39,374 bases of DNA from Acidimicrobiales bacterium (GCA_016845305.1 JAERSW010000046.1:1-39374); one strand, 5' to 3'. Positions 24,117 to 32,741 are shown, counted from the first letter of the stretch. Notes: a model not told the origin generated them from the letters alone. Program-made: numbers and translations.

Positions 24117-25387
24117 GCCGCGCCCTCCGTCCACCGGGCGGCGGACCGGAGGCGGACCACCAGGAGGAGGGCCATCGCCGCGGCGGCCGTGGACACCGTC
24201 GCCAGCAGGCCGAGCTCCACACGGAGGAACAGGTCGTCGCCGAGGGCCACCACCACCGGGAAGGCGACGAGGCCGGCCACCCAGGCCAGGGCCATCCGAC
24301 CCTGGGCCCGACAGGCGATCAGGGCCTGGGCGAGCGAGAGGGCCACCATCAGCACGGCGCTCGAGGCGGCCAGCAGGACCATGTCGCGACGCTCCACCGC
24401 GAAGCCCTCGCCGAAGGCCACGTCCACCACCGTCGTGCCCAGCACCGCACAGAAGGCGATGGACGCCCCACCCAGGGCGAGCACCAGGACCAGGAGCCGG
24501 AGCAGGGCGTCCCGCATCTCGTCGAGTCGCCCAGCGCCCACCAGGCCCGAGAGCTTGGGGAGCAGCGAGGCCTGGACGGCCTGGAAGAAGAAGAGCGGCA
24601 CCCGGGCGATGAGCAGGGCGTTCAGGAACCGTCCCGGCTCGTCGGCCTGGTCGGGGCCGGCCAGCACCTCGACGGCCAGCGGGCTGACGTTCAGGACCAG
24701 GGCGGTGGACACAGAGGCCACCAGCAGCGCGCCGAGGGCCCGCGACAGGGCACCGGGAGGCTCCGCCGGGCCGGCCAGGGAGCCGGCACGGGCCGCGTCT
24801 CGGCGGCCGACAAGCGCCGTCGCCACGCCCACGAACGGAGCGAGGCCCACGGCCAGCCCGTAGCCGCCGGCTCCCCCGACCACGGCCACCAGGACCAGGG
24901 CCAGGACGAGGCGTCCGAGGCCGTCGCCGATGAAATAGCGGGCGTAGCCACCGAAGCGGCCGATCCCGGCCAACGCCCCCCGGACCAGGTGGCCCAGCCC
25001 GAGGCCGACCAGGACCAGGAGGAGGCCGACCACCAGCAGGCCGTCCCCGTCGAACAGGTCGTGCTGCAGACGGTCGCGCAGCACGAGCGCGGCCACGGCC
25101 AACAGTCCGACCATCCCGGCGCCGATGGCCGCCGCCGTGCGGACGATCGGCCCGAGGCGACCGTCGGCCCGGCTGGCCACCACCCGGGCCACCTCCTGCT
25201 CGAGGGGCTGGAAGAACCCGGGCCCGAGGAGGAAGCTGAGGGCCCACAGCAGGCCGACCGGCGTGTAGGCCTCCGGGCCGAGGTCACGGGACGCCAGGGT
25301 GATGAAGGCGTAGGCCGCCAGGCCGTTGACCACCAGCCCGCCGCCGACCGCGACGGTGCCCTCCGGGAGTCGATCGAGGATCCGCAT
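24113..25387 (-). CDS. MOP-superfamily polysaccharide flippase-like membrane protein
   Basis: 424-residue protein with about 12 hydrophobic segments and a pattern consistent with the oligosaccharidyl-lipid/polysaccharide (Wzx-like) branch of the MOP exporter superfamily: an N-terminal GGGLVVNGLAAYAFITLASRDLGPEAY segment in two parts, a mid-protein break with charged residues, and a long C-terminal hydrophobic block. Such proteins flip lipid-linked sugars across the membrane. ATG at 25387 follows the epimerase stop by 11 bases and was chosen over upstream starts that would overlap the epimerase. Its own stop shares GTGA with the LysM-SpoIID gene, and the upstream partners make UDP-glucuronate/UDP-xylose, so it may flip a glycan carrying these sugars (inference). 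Confidence 0.75.
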   Translation of the reverse strand: MRILDRLPEGTVAVGGGLVVNGLAAYAFITLASRDLGPEAYTPVGLLWALSFLLGPGFFQPLEQEVARVVASRADGRLGPIVRTAAAIGAGMVGLLAVAALVLRDRLQHDLFDGDGLLVVGLLLVLVGLGLGHLVRGALAGIGRFGGYARYFIGDGLGRLVLALVLVAVVGGAGGYGLAVGLAPFVGVATALVGRRDAARAGSLAGPAEPPGALSRALGALLVASVSTALVLNVSPLAVEVLAGPDQADEPGRFLNALLIARVPLFFFQAVQASLLPKLSGLVGAGRLDEMRDALLRLLVLVLALGGASIAFCAVLGTTVVDVAFGEGFAVERRDMVLLAASSAVLMVALSLAQALIACRAQGRMALAWVAGLVAFPVVVALGDDLFLRVELGLLATVSTAAAAMALLLVVRLRSAARWTEGAA

Positions 25388-25398
25388 CGGTCTCGGGG

Positions 25399-26334
25399 TC
25401 AGCCGAGGTCCTCGTTCGACCGGAAGTGCTCGATCATCCGGGCCAGGCCCTCGTCGAGGCCGACCGTCGGCTCCCAACCGAGGACCTCGCGTGCACGGGT
25501 GATGTCGGGGCGCCGTCGAGCCGGGTCGCCGGTCCGCTCGGCCGGCAGGTCCACCAGGTGGACCTCGCTGGCCGAACCGGTCAACTCCACCACCTTCTCG
25601 GCGAGTTCGAGCATCGTGACCTCGACCGGATTGCCGACGTTGAACGGACCTCGGCCGTCGTGTCCGAGGACGGCGAGGAGCCCCGCCACCTGGTCGGACA
25701 CGTGGCAGAAGCTCCGGGTCTGGCTCCCGTCGCCGTAGACGGTCAGCGGTTCCCCGGCCAGCGCCTGGGCGATGAAGGTGTTGACCACCCGTCCGTCGGC
25801 CGGGGCCATCCGCTCTCCGTAGGTGTTGAAGATCCGGGCGATCCCGACGTCGGTGCCGTGCACGCCGGCGTGGGCCACGACGAGTGCCTCCCCGAACCGC
25901 TTGGCCTCGTCATAGCAGCTCCGCGGGCCGTTCGGATCGACGTTGCCGTGGTAGTCCTCGGCCTGCGGGTGGACGAGCGGGTCGCCGTACACCTCGCTGG
26001 TCGATGCCTGCAGGAACCGCGCTCCCTCGGCCGCAGCCAGGTCGAGCAGGTTCCAGGTCCCCCGGCTGCCGACGGCCAGGATCTCCAGCGGCCGCGTCCG
26101 AAAGTCGTCCGGTGATGCCGGGCTGGCCAGGTTCAGGACCGCGTCGAATCGGCCCAGGTCGGGCAGGGATGCCACCACGTCGTGTTCGACGACCTCCACC
26201 ACGATCCCGGCCAGGTTCTCCCGTCGACCCGTGGAGAAGTCGTCCACCACCACGACCTCGTCCCCCCGCGCCACGAGGGCCTCGGCGAGGTGGGACCCGA
26301 TGAAGCCGCCGCCACCGGCCAGGAGCGCCCGCAT
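25399..26334 (-). CDS. UDP-glucuronate decarboxylase-like NAD-dependent epimerase/dehydratase
   Basis: 311-residue extended SDR enzyme. GGGGFIGSHL (NAD-binding), ASTSEVYGDPLVHPQ, GPRSCYDEAKR (YxxxK), RIFNTYGERM, DGRVVNTFIAQAL and YGDGSQTRSFCHVSD are near-diagnostic for UDP-glucuronate decarboxylase (UXS), which converts UDP-glucuronate to UDP-xylose using bound NAD. The upstream gene, only two bases away, encodes UDP-glucose 6-dehydrogenase, which supplies the substrate, and this pairing supports the assignment. ATG at 26334 starts directly at the NAD-binding strand. The alternative is another 4,6-dehydratase/epimerase of the same superfamily. Confidence 0.85.
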   Translation of the reverse strand: MRALLAGGGGFIGSHLAEALVARGDEVVVVDDFSTGRRENLAGIVVEVVEHDVVASLPDLGRFDAVLNLASPASPDDFRTRPLEILAVGSRGTWNLLDLAAAEGARFLQASTSEVYGDPLVHPQAEDYHGNVDPNGPRSCYDEAKRFGEALVVAHAGVHGTDVGIARIFNTYGERMAPADGRVVNTFIAQALAGEPLTVYGDGSQTRSFCHVSDQVAGLLAVLGHDGRGPFNVGNPVEVTMLELAEKVVELTGSASEVHLVDLPAERTGDPARRRPDITRAREVLGWEPTVGLDEGLARMIEHFRSNEDLG

Positions 26335-26336
26335 CC

Positions 26337-27623
26337 TCAGCGACCGATGCCCTGGTGGACGAAGCCGTGCCGCTCCCAGCGGGCCCGGTCCAACAGGTTC
26401 CGGGCATCGACGAGGGCCGGGGCCGTCATGGCCTCGCCCACCGCTGCAGGGTCCTGCCAGCGGAACACGTCCCATTCGGTGAGGACCACCAGGACGTCGG
26501 CCCCACGGCACGCCTCGAGCGGATCGCCGCCGACCGCGACCTCCCCGAGGTCGGCCGGCAGGTCGGCCACCGAGGCCACCGTCGGATCATGGGCCCGGAC
26601 CGACGCCCCCTCGGCGAGGAGTCGGTGGACGACGGCCAGCGACGGGGATTCCCGCAGGTCGTCGGTCCCCGCCTTGAAGGTCAGGCCCCAGACCGCCACC
26701 GTCCGGTCGGCGAGGTCGCCACCAACAGCGGCCCGCACCTTGTCGACGACGCGGGTGAACTGCTCCTCGTTCACGGCGATCACCCCGTCGAGCAACCCGA
26801 AGTCGTAGCCCCCGTCGGCGGCGATCCGGACCAGCGCACGGGTGTCCTTGGGAAAGCAGCTCCCGCCCCAGCCGGGCCCCGGCCGTAGGAACTCGGCGCC
26901 GATCCGGTGGTCATAGCCCAGGCCCAGCATCACGTCCTCGACGTCGGCCCCCACGCCCTCGCAGACCGCGGCGATGGCGTTGGCGAACGACAGCTTGGTG
27001 GCCAGGAAGGCGTTGGCCGCGTACTTGATCGTCTCCGCCGACGCTGGGTCGGTCACCAGGGTCGGCGCCGTGGTCCCCAGGTACAGCGCGAGCACCCGCA
27101 CCGCGGCGGCACGGTCCTCGCAGCCGATGACGATCCGATCCGGGTGGAGGAAGTCGCGGACCGCCGAGCCCTCGCGCAGGAACTCGGGGTTGGAGACCAC
27201 CGTGACGTCCGCCCGGCCCAGCACCCGTTCGACGACCCGGGTCGAGCCCACCGGGACCGTCGACTTGTTGACGACGATCGACTCGGCGGGCAGCACCGGC
27301 CCGATCTCCGCCGAGGCCGCCTCGATGTAGGACAGGTCGGCCGATCCGTCCTCGTCCTGCGGGGTCGGGACGCACAGGAAGGCGAACTCGCAGTCGGCCA
27401 CCGCGGCGGCCGCGCCGACCACGAACGAGAGCCGGCCGTCGTCGAGGCCCTCGCCCACCAGCTTGTCGAGCCGATCCTCGACGATCGGGACCTCGCCGGC
27501 CTGCAGGCGGGCCACCTTGTCGGCGTCGACGTCGGCACAGACCACGTCGTGGCCGAGGTGGGCGAAGCACGCCCCGGTGGTCAGGCCGACGTAGCCGGTC
27601 CCGATGATCGCCAAGCGCGCCAT
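26337..27623 (-). CDS. ugd: UDP-glucose 6-dehydrogenase
   Basis: 428-residue enzyme that oxidises UDP-glucose to UDP-glucuronate with two NAD. It has the N-terminal IGTGYVGLTTG, STVPVGSTR, NPEFLREGSA, the catalytic GWGGSCFPKD (Cys nucleophile), and the C-terminal UDP-binding region AVWGLTFKAGTDDLRESPS. ATG at 27623 starts two residues before the first beta strand; an upstream in-frame start at 27665 would add an unlikely Arg-rich stretch. The gene heads a four-gene minus-strand unit with the decarboxylase, flippase and LysM-SpoIID protein, spaced by 2, 11 and -4 bases. No clear ribosome-binding site or TANNNT element was found. Confidence 0.93.
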   Translation of the reverse strand: MARLAIIGTGYVGLTTGACFAHLGHDVVCADVDADKVARLQAGEVPIVEDRLDKLVGEGLDDGRLSFVVGAAAAVADCEFAFLCVPTPQDEDGSADLSYIEAASAEIGPVLPAESIVVNKSTVPVGSTRVVERVLGRADVTVVSNPEFLREGSAVRDFLHPDRIVIGCEDRAAAVRVLALYLGTTAPTLVTDPASAETIKYAANAFLATKLSFANAIAAVCEGVGADVEDVMLGLGYDHRIGAEFLRPGPGWGGSCFPKDTRALVRIAADGGYDFGLLDGVIAVNEEQFTRVVDKVRAAVGGDLADRTVAVWGLTFKAGTDDLRESPSLAVVHRLLAEGASVRAHDPTVASVADLPADLGEVAVGGDPLEACRGADVLVVLTEWDVFRWQDPAAVGEAMTAPALVDARNLLDRARWERHGFVHQGIGR

Positions 27624-27656
27624 GGGTGTGGATTCTCGCAGGTCGCCGTCCCGACG

Positions 27657-27678
27657 CCGACCCACCCCGGCGGGTCGG
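27657..27678 (-). terminator. GC-rich hairpin between MoeB-like gene and ugd
   Basis: A 7-bp perfect stem (27657-27663 with 27672-27678, 8-base loop) lies 23 bases past the stop of the MoeB-like gene. No T tract follows on the minus strand, so it is a weak terminator candidate only. Confidence 0.3.
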
Positions 27679-27701
27679 GTCCGGCCGTCCGGCGATGCGG
27701 G

Positions 27702-28877
27702 TCAGGCTTCCGGTGGGGCGGAGACGCGGGGCATGCAGAGGCCGTCCAGTTCGGCGATCTCGATGCGGTCCCGGTTCTCCCAGGTGACCTCCAGCGACGG
27801 GTCGCGCTGCAGGCGGTACTCGCGGAAGCTCATGTCCATGGCGTCGAAGGCCACCAGGCGCCCCGACAGCCCCTCGCCCAGGCCGAGGATCAGCTTGATG
27901 GCCTCGAGGGCCTGGATGGAGCCCACGATGCCGGGCAGCACGCCGAGCACGCCGGCCTCGGCGCAGCTCGGGGCGAACTCGGCCGGGGGCGGTTCGGGGA
28001 GCATGTCCCGGTACGTCACGCCGCCCCGCGGGTCGAAGACCGTCACTTGGCCCTCGAAGCGGAAGATCGAGCCGTGCACCACCGGCACCCCGAGCTTCAC
28101 CGAGGCGTCGTTGAGGAGGTAGCGGCTGGGGAAGTTGTCCGCCCCGTCGACCACCACGTCGTACTCGGCGAGGATGTCCATGATGTTGTCGGCGCCGAGG
28201 CGGACGTCGTAGGTGACGACGTCGACGTCCGGGTTGAGCGACGTGAGGGTCTTCTTGGCCGAGTCGACCTTGCGCTCGCCGATCCGGTCCAGGTTGTGGA
28301 GGATCTGGCGCTGCAGGTTGGACTCGTCGACCACGTCCATGTCGATGATGCCGATGCGGCCCACGCCGGCCGCCGCCAGGTAGAGGGCGGCGGGCGAGCC
28401 GAGGCCGCCGGCGCCCAGCATGAGGACCGAGGCGTCCAGCAGCTTCAGCTGGCCCTCCTCGCCGACCTCGGGCAGGAGCAGGTGCCGCTGGTACCGGTTG
28501 CGCTGCTCGGGGCTGAGGGTCCGAGGGGTGCGCCAGTCGCGGCCCTCGTCCTTCCACGTGTTGAACCCGCCGTCCATGGAGACGACGTCGGTGTAGCCCA
28601 GCTGCTGGAGGGTGTCCGCCGCGAAGGCCGAGCGGACGCCTCCGGCGCACATGACGACGATCGGCTGGTCCCGGTCGGTGATGCGGTTCTCGACGGTCGC
28701 CTCGAGGTTGCCCCTCGGGATGTGGATCGAGTCGGGGATCGCACCCTGCTCGTACTCGTCGGGCTCGCGGACGTCGAGCAGCAGGTGACCGTCGGCCAGG
28801 AGCGCCTCGGCGCCCGCCGGGTCGGTCTCGCGGATGCGGGTCCGGGCGTCCCGCAGGAGGTCTCGGAAGGTGGCCAT
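27702..28877 (-). CDS. Rhodanese-ThiF/MoeB-like adenylyltransferase
   Basis: 391-residue protein that would activate the C-terminus of a ubiquitin-like sulfur carrier (MoaD, ThiS or CysO type) by adenylation and pass sulfur to it. Residues 15-115 are a rhodanese domain with LLLDVREPDEYEQGAI and the active-site loop MCAGGVRS (Cys77). Residues 125-355 are the E1-like domain with GAGGLGS (155-161), DMDVVDESNLQRQ (179-191), DGADNF and the catalytic PSCAEAGVLGVLPG (Cys305). In MoeZ the order is reversed, with rhodanese at the C-terminus. The two CxxC zinc pairs typical of MoeB are absent (TYRDMLPEPPP; SLEVTWEN). ATG at 28877 was chosen because TAGGGT lies six bases upstream. Confidence 0.85.
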   Translation of the reverse strand: MATFRDLLRDARTRIRETDPAGAEALLADGHLLLDVREPDEYEQGAIPDSIHIPRGNLEATVENRITDRDQPIVVMCAGGVRSAFAADTLQQLGYTDVVSMDGGFNTWKDEGRDWRTPRTLSPEQRNRYQRHLLLPEVGEEGQLKLLDASVLMLGAGGLGSPAALYLAAAGVGRIGIIDMDVVDESNLQRQILHNLDRIGERKVDSAKKTLTSLNPDVDVVTYDVRLGADNIMDILAEYDVVVDGADNFPSRYLLNDASVKLGVPVVHGSIFRFEGQVTVFDPRGGVTYRDMLPEPPPAEFAPSCAEAGVLGVLPGIVGSIQALEAIKLILGLGEGLSGRLVAFDAMDMSFREYRLQRDPSLEVTWENRDRIEIAELDGLCMPRVSAPPEA

Positions 28878-28883
28878 GGACAA

Positions 28884-28889
28884 ACCCTA
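28884..28889 (-). promoter_or_regulatory. -10 element TAGGGT overlapping the sirtuin stop codon
   Basis: TAGGGT on the minus strand, six bases before the ATG at 28877. Its TAG is also the stop codon of the upstream sirtuin gene (28887-28889). Confidence 0.5.
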
Positions 28890-29705
28890 CCGATCTGGTC
28901 GGGATTCGGCACCGACGATCGTGGGGAGCAGATCGCTGATGGAGCCCTCCACGACCACGTCGGCCAACTCGTCCATCTCGGTGGGCGAACCGTTGAGGAC
29001 GACGACCGACCGTCCGTTGCGCACCGCCTCGGGCACCATCATGTTCACCGGCCCCACGGCCAGGGTCGTCCCCACGGCCAGGAGCACGTCGGAGGTGGCC
29101 GCGGCGAGCAGGGCCCGCTCCAGGTCGCCGGGGAAGAGCGACTGCCCGAAGCTGACCGTGGCCCGCTTCATCAGCCCACCGCAGTCCAGGCACCGCGGGT
29201 CCTCGTCACCGGCCCGGACCCGTTCGAGGACCACCTCGACGGGGGCCTGCACCTCGCAGCCCAGGCACATCGACCGCCGGACCGTCCCGTGCACCTCGAC
29301 GAGGCGGTCGGGGTCCGTGCCGGCCAGCAGGTGGAGGCCGTCCACGTTCTGGGTCACCAGGGCGCGCAGGCGACCCGTCCGCTCCAGGTCGACCAGGGCC
29401 CGGTGGCCGTCGTTGGGTCGGGCCCCGTCCCAGACGCCGCTGGCCATCACCTGCCAGTTGGCCCGCCGGACCTCCGGGTCGGACACGTACACCTGCAGGT
29501 TCGACGCCCGCTCGGCGGCCGGGTTCTTCGTCCAGATGCCGTTCGGTCCGCGGAAGTCGGGGATGCCGCTGTCGGTGGAGATGCCGGCCCCGGTGAGCAC
29601 GGCCACCGACCGGGCCTCCGCCACCAGCGCCGTCGCCTCCTCGAGTCCCGGCACCGGCCCCGTCGCCGGAGAGCCTCCCGCTCCGTCGGTGGTCTCCCCG
29701 GCCAT
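28887..29705 (-). CDS. NAD-dependent protein deacylase (sirtuin)
   Basis: 272-residue sirtuin, removing acyl groups from lysines with NAD consumption. GAGISTDSGIPDFRG, TQNVDGLHLLAG and the catalytic His in VEVHGTV are present. A structural zinc site is given by CLGC and CLDC, 30 or so residues apart, followed by ATVSFGQSL and VGTTLAVGPVN. The start is uncertain: ATG at 29705 gives a compact N-terminus, while ATG at 29744 adds 13 residues. The 167-base gap to the divergent gene at 29873 should contain its promoter, but no convincing element was seen. Its stop doubles as part of the next gene's -10 element. Confidence 0.9.
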   Translation of the reverse strand: MAGETTDGAGGSPATGPVPGLEEATALVAEARSVAVLTGAGISTDSGIPDFRGPNGIWTKNPAAERASNLQVYVSDPEVRRANWQVMASGVWDGARPNDGHRALVDLERTGRLRALVTQNVDGLHLLAGTDPDRLVEVHGTVRRSMCLGCEVQAPVEVVLERVRAGDEDPRCLDCGGLMKRATVSFGQSLFPGDLERALLAAATSDVLLAVGTTLAVGPVNMMVPEAVRNGRSVVVLNGSPTEMDELADVVVEGSISDLLPTIVGAESRPDR

Positions 29706-29872
29706 TGACGGAGCCTCGCAGGTCACCACACCGGGACCCGCCATCGGAGCCGGGGATTGACAGGGAATGAAAGTCCCGTCAGAGTGCTCCTGGCTTCCCC
29801 GCCGGCGCCGCCATCCGGCGGCCCGGACCCCCGGACGACCCGCACGACGGGTCCGCACCACGAGGAGGCCCC

Positions 29873-30535
29873 GTGGCCAGCCAGCCCACCTTTCCGACCG
29901 AACGCCTGCGCATCGAGGCCTGGGACGACCCCCTGGTCGACCGGCTCGGCCACGACCCCCGCTCGGCCTACGTGGAGGCCTACTGGCTGGGGATCCTCGG
30001 CCCGAGCGCCTGCTGGCTGCTGCGCCGCATGGCCGACGGCCTCGACGCGGAGCCGGACGGCTTCGTCCTCGACCTGGCCGAGACGGCGTCGTCGATCGGG
30101 TTGCGCCTCAACGGCGGGCGGCACGCCCCGTTCCTGCGGACCCTGGGTCGGCTGTGCCAGTTCCGGATGGCCCGCCAGTGCGGACCGGAGGTCCTCGAGG
30201 TCCGGCGGCGGATCCCCCCGTTGACCCTCGCCCAGGTGGACCGCCTCCCCACCGCCCTGCGCGAGCGGCACCGGACCGAGGTCGAGGTCCGGCGGCCCGC
30301 CGTGGACGAGGTCACGGTGCGGCGGGCGCGACGCCTGGGCCTGACCCTCGTCCAGCTCGGCGAGGACCGGGGCGCCACCGCCCGCCAGCTGGCCGAGTGG
30401 GGGTTCGAACCGGCGCTGTGCGAGGACGCCGCCGACTGGTCGTGGACGGCACGCCACCGCCTCGCCGCCCGACCCGGCCCACGACGGACCCCGGTCCCGG
30501 CGACCGTCCGGGCCACCCTCGACGGGGTCGCCTGA
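29873..30535 (+). CDS. Unrecognised basic protein, possible winged-helix fold
   Basis: 220-residue protein not recognised. It starts at GTG 29873 with a good ribosome-binding site (GAGGAGG, four bases before), unlike most genes here. The N-terminal half is helical, with YVEAYWLGILGPSACWLLRR and VLDLAETASSIGLRLNG (about 65-81), which then runs into HAPFLRTLGRLCQFRMAR; helix-turn-helix plus recognition-helix spacing suggests a winged-helix DNA-binding fold, by inspection only. The C-terminal part is Arg-rich, and a second helical segment (TARQLAEWGFEPALCEDAADW) follows. It stands alone on the plus strand between two minus-strand units. A regulator is possible but unproven. Confidence 0.7.
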   Translation: MASQPTFPTERLRIEAWDDPLVDRLGHDPRSAYVEAYWLGILGPSACWLLRRMADGLDAEPDGFVLDLAETASSIGLRLNGGRHAPFLRTLGRLCQFRMARQCGPEVLEVRRRIPPLTLAQVDRLPTALRERHRTEVEVRRPAVDEVTVRRARRLGLTLVQLGEDRGATARQLAEWGFEPALCEDAADWSWTARHRLAARPGPRRTPVPATVRATLDGVA

Positions 30536-30711
30536 CCGGACCCGTCGACCCCGTCGGCCGCGGTCCACCCTCCGCCGCGCCGACGGGCCCGCTTCCCCCG
30601 GGTCCGACGCCCGTCCCTCCCGGAGCGTCGGTGCCACACCGCCGGCGGTGCCGCCCGTCCCCCGGGCGCCCGCCGGCGGTTCGCGCCCCGACGCCCGCCG
30701 GGCCGGAGCCG

Positions 30712-32178
30712 TCAGGCGGTGAAGCCGGTCGCCAGGTCGACGAGGAGGCGGACCCCGAAGCCGGTCCCGCCCCGCGTCCGCTCGGCGTCCTCGGCGTCGG
30801 TGAAGGCGGGCCCGGCGATGTCGAGGTGCGCCCACGGGATCCCGTCGGCCACGAACTCTCCGAGGATGATCCCGGCCGTCAGCGCACCCGCATACGACCC
30901 ACCAATGTTCTTCATGTCGGCCACCGGGGACTCGACCATCTTGCGGTAGTCGTCCGGTAGCGGCAGGCGCCACACCCGCTCCCCGGTCCTCGCCGACGCC
31001 GCCTCCACCTGCTCGAGGAAGTCGTCGCCGCGCCCCATGAGCCCGGCGATCCCGGGACCGAGGGCCGCCAGGCAGGCGCCGGTCAGGGTGGCCAGGTCCA
31101 CGATGGCGTCCGGCTTCGCCTCCGAGGCCAGCGACAGGGCGTCGGCCAGGATCAGGCGGCCCTCGGCGTCGGTGTTGAGCACCTCGATGGTCTTTCCGTT
31201 GCGGATGGTCAGTACGTCGCCCGGCCGGGTGGCGTCGCCGCCCAGCATGTTGTCGGTCATGGGCAGGTAGGCCCGGACCCGACACGCCGGGGCGACGGCG
31301 GGGAGCACCGACATGGCGCCGACCACCGCGGCAGCGCCGCCCATGTCCATCTTCATGTCCATCATCCACGCGCCGGACTTGATGGACAGGCCGCCGGCGT
31401 CGAAGGTCAGGCCCTTGCCGACCAGTGCGAGGGTGCCCTTCGGCCGCCCGGGCGGCGAGTAGGTCAACTCCACGAAGCGGGGCGGCTGGGTGGAGCCGCG
31501 GTTCACGCCCAGCAGGCCGCCGAGGCGGGCACGGCGGATGGCCGCCTCGTCCATCACCTTGACGGTCAGGCCCCGGTCGCGGGCCATGCGACGCACCTTG
31601 TTGGCGAACTTCGGCGGGGTCAGGCTGCCGCCCGGTTCGTTGACCAGGTCGCGGGCCAGGGCCACCCCGTCGGCCACCGCACTCCCCCGCTCCACGGCCG
31701 CCCGCACACCGGCCGCGGTGCTGCCGACCAGCGTGGCCCGGCCCAGCCGGTCGCCCCGACGGGTGCCGCCGGTGGAGTGGTACCCGAACCGGTAGAGGGC
31801 CAGGGCGACCCCCTCGACCACGGCTGCGGCCCCGTCCGCCTCGACGGGACCACCGGCCGAGGCTGCCGCCGAAGCCAGGTCGACGGCCAACGACCGTTGC
31901 TTCCGGGCGGCCCGGGCCAGGGACGCCGCGGCACGCCGGAGCCCGTCGGTGGACAGCTCGGCGGCCGGGCCGAGGCCGACGGCGGCCACCAGGCGACCGT
32001 CGACCGGCACCACCTGCACCTGACCGGCCTTCGCCTCGAAGCCCAGGCGGCCCAGGTCCGCGCCGTCCAGACCGGACGGCAGGCCCCCGCCGTCGGCGAG
32101 CGCTTCGGTGGTGAGGCCGTGGGCCACCACCTCGGCGCGGGCCGGGGCGCGACGTGCGGTGGAGAACTGGATGGTCAC
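30712..32178 (-). CDS. pepA: Leucyl aminopeptidase (M17 family)
   Basis: 488-residue cytosolic metallo-exopeptidase that removes N-terminal residues from peptides. The C-terminal catalytic domain shows LVGKGLTFDAGGLSIKSG (Lys and Asp ligands), MKMDMGGAA, the M17 signature NTDAEGRLILADAL, and TLTGA. The N-terminal macro-like domain is more variable, as usual. GTG at 32178 overlaps the stop of the adenosyltransferase gene (GTGA) and has GGAGG five bases upstream. A longer frame to 32520 would overlap that gene and look unlike protein. Stop is tail-to-tail with the 29873 gene; the 176-base gap has GC palindromes but no T tract. Confidence 0.92.
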   Translation of the reverse strand: MTIQFSTARRAPARAEVVAHGLTTEALADGGGLPSGLDGADLGRLGFEAKAGQVQVVPVDGRLVAAVGLGPAAELSTDGLRRAAASLARAARKQRSLAVDLASAAASAGGPVEADGAAAVVEGVALALYRFGYHSTGGTRRGDRLGRATLVGSTAAGVRAAVERGSAVADGVALARDLVNEPGGSLTPPKFANKVRRMARDRGLTVKVMDEAAIRRARLGGLLGVNRGSTQPPRFVELTYSPPGRPKGTLALVGKGLTFDAGGLSIKSGAWMMDMKMDMGGAAAVVGAMSVLPAVAPACRVRAYLPMTDNMLGGDATRPGDVLTIRNGKTIEVLNTDAEGRLILADALSLASEAKPDAIVDLATLTGACLAALGPGIAGLMGRGDDFLEQVEAASARTGERVWRLPLPDDYRKMVESPVADMKNIGGSYAGALTAGIILGEFVADGIPWAHLDIAGPAFTDAEDAERTRGGTGFGVRLLVDLATGFTA

Positions 32179-32732
32179 GGCGCCTCCCGGGCGGTCGTCG
32201 AGGTGCCCTCCTGCCAGCGGGCCAGGGTCCACAGCAGGTCGGACAGGCGGTTCAGGTACGGCACCACCGAGGAGCCCTCGGTGGCCACCGACAGGGCGGT
32301 GCGCTCGGCTCGACGGCAGACGGTGCGGGCCATGTCGAGGCGGGCCGACACCTCGTCGCCGCCGGGCACCACGAACTCGGTGGGCGGGTCGAACCGGGCC
32401 GACACCTCGTCGATCATCTTCTCGAGGGCCTCGACCATGGCCGGCGTGGCCAACGAGCCGCTCTCGGCCAGACGGTCCACCTTGTCGGGGTGGCAGGCCA
32501 GCTCGGCCATGACCAGCCACAGGTCGCGCTGGACGCCGACCAGCATGGCGTCGAGCTCTGCGTCGGCCACCACGCGGGCCAGGCCGATGGCCGCCTGGGC
32601 CTCGTCGACGTCGCCGTAGGCCGACGGCGCGGCGGAGTCCTTGGCCACCCGGCCGCCGTACAGCAGCCCCGTCGTCCCATCGTCGCCCTTCCGGGTGTAG
32701 ACGCGTGCCTCCTCGGCGTTCGACTCGTCCAT
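32175..32732 (-). CDS. PduO-type cob(I)yrinic acid a,c-diamide adenosyltransferase
   Basis: 185-residue enzyme that transfers the adenosyl group of ATP to cob(I)alamin, producing adenosylcobalamin. YTRKGDDGTTGLLYGGRV (11-28) is the family's ATP-binding signature; AYGDVDEAQAAIG, FVVPGGDE, ARTVCRRAERTAL and YLNRLSDLLWTLAR complete the conserved set. Length is typical. TAGGCT lies nine bases before the ATG at 32732. Four-base overlap with pepA downstream suggests co-expression, although no functional link is obvious. Confidence 0.92.
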   Translation of the reverse strand: MDESNAEEARVYTRKGDDGTTGLLYGGRVAKDSAAPSAYGDVDEAQAAIGLARVVADAELDAMLVGVQRDLWLVMAELACHPDKVDRLAESGSLATPAMVEALEKMIDEVSARFDPPTEFVVPGGDEVSARLDMARTVCRRAERTALSVATEGSSVVPYLNRLSDLLWTLARWQEGTSTTAREAP

Positions 32733-32741
32733 CGGCGGCGC

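Noticed and set aside
21408-24863. Plus-strand open frame of about 1150 codons
   Set aside because: Antisense to the LysM-SpoIID gene and part of the flippase; His/Gly/Arg-rich shadow without recognisable motifs.
26337-27623. Leaderless -10 for ugd (GAGAAT, eight bases upstream)
   Set aside because: It lacks the TA at the first two positions that all other examples share.
26907-29708. Plus-strand open frame of about 930 codons
   Set aside because: Antisense to ugd, the MoeB-like gene and the sirtuin, all of which have complete family motifs.
30637-30650. GC palindrome (CACCGCCGGCGGTG) as terminator between convergent genes
   Set aside because: No loop and no T tract on either strand; palindromes of this kind are common at this base composition.
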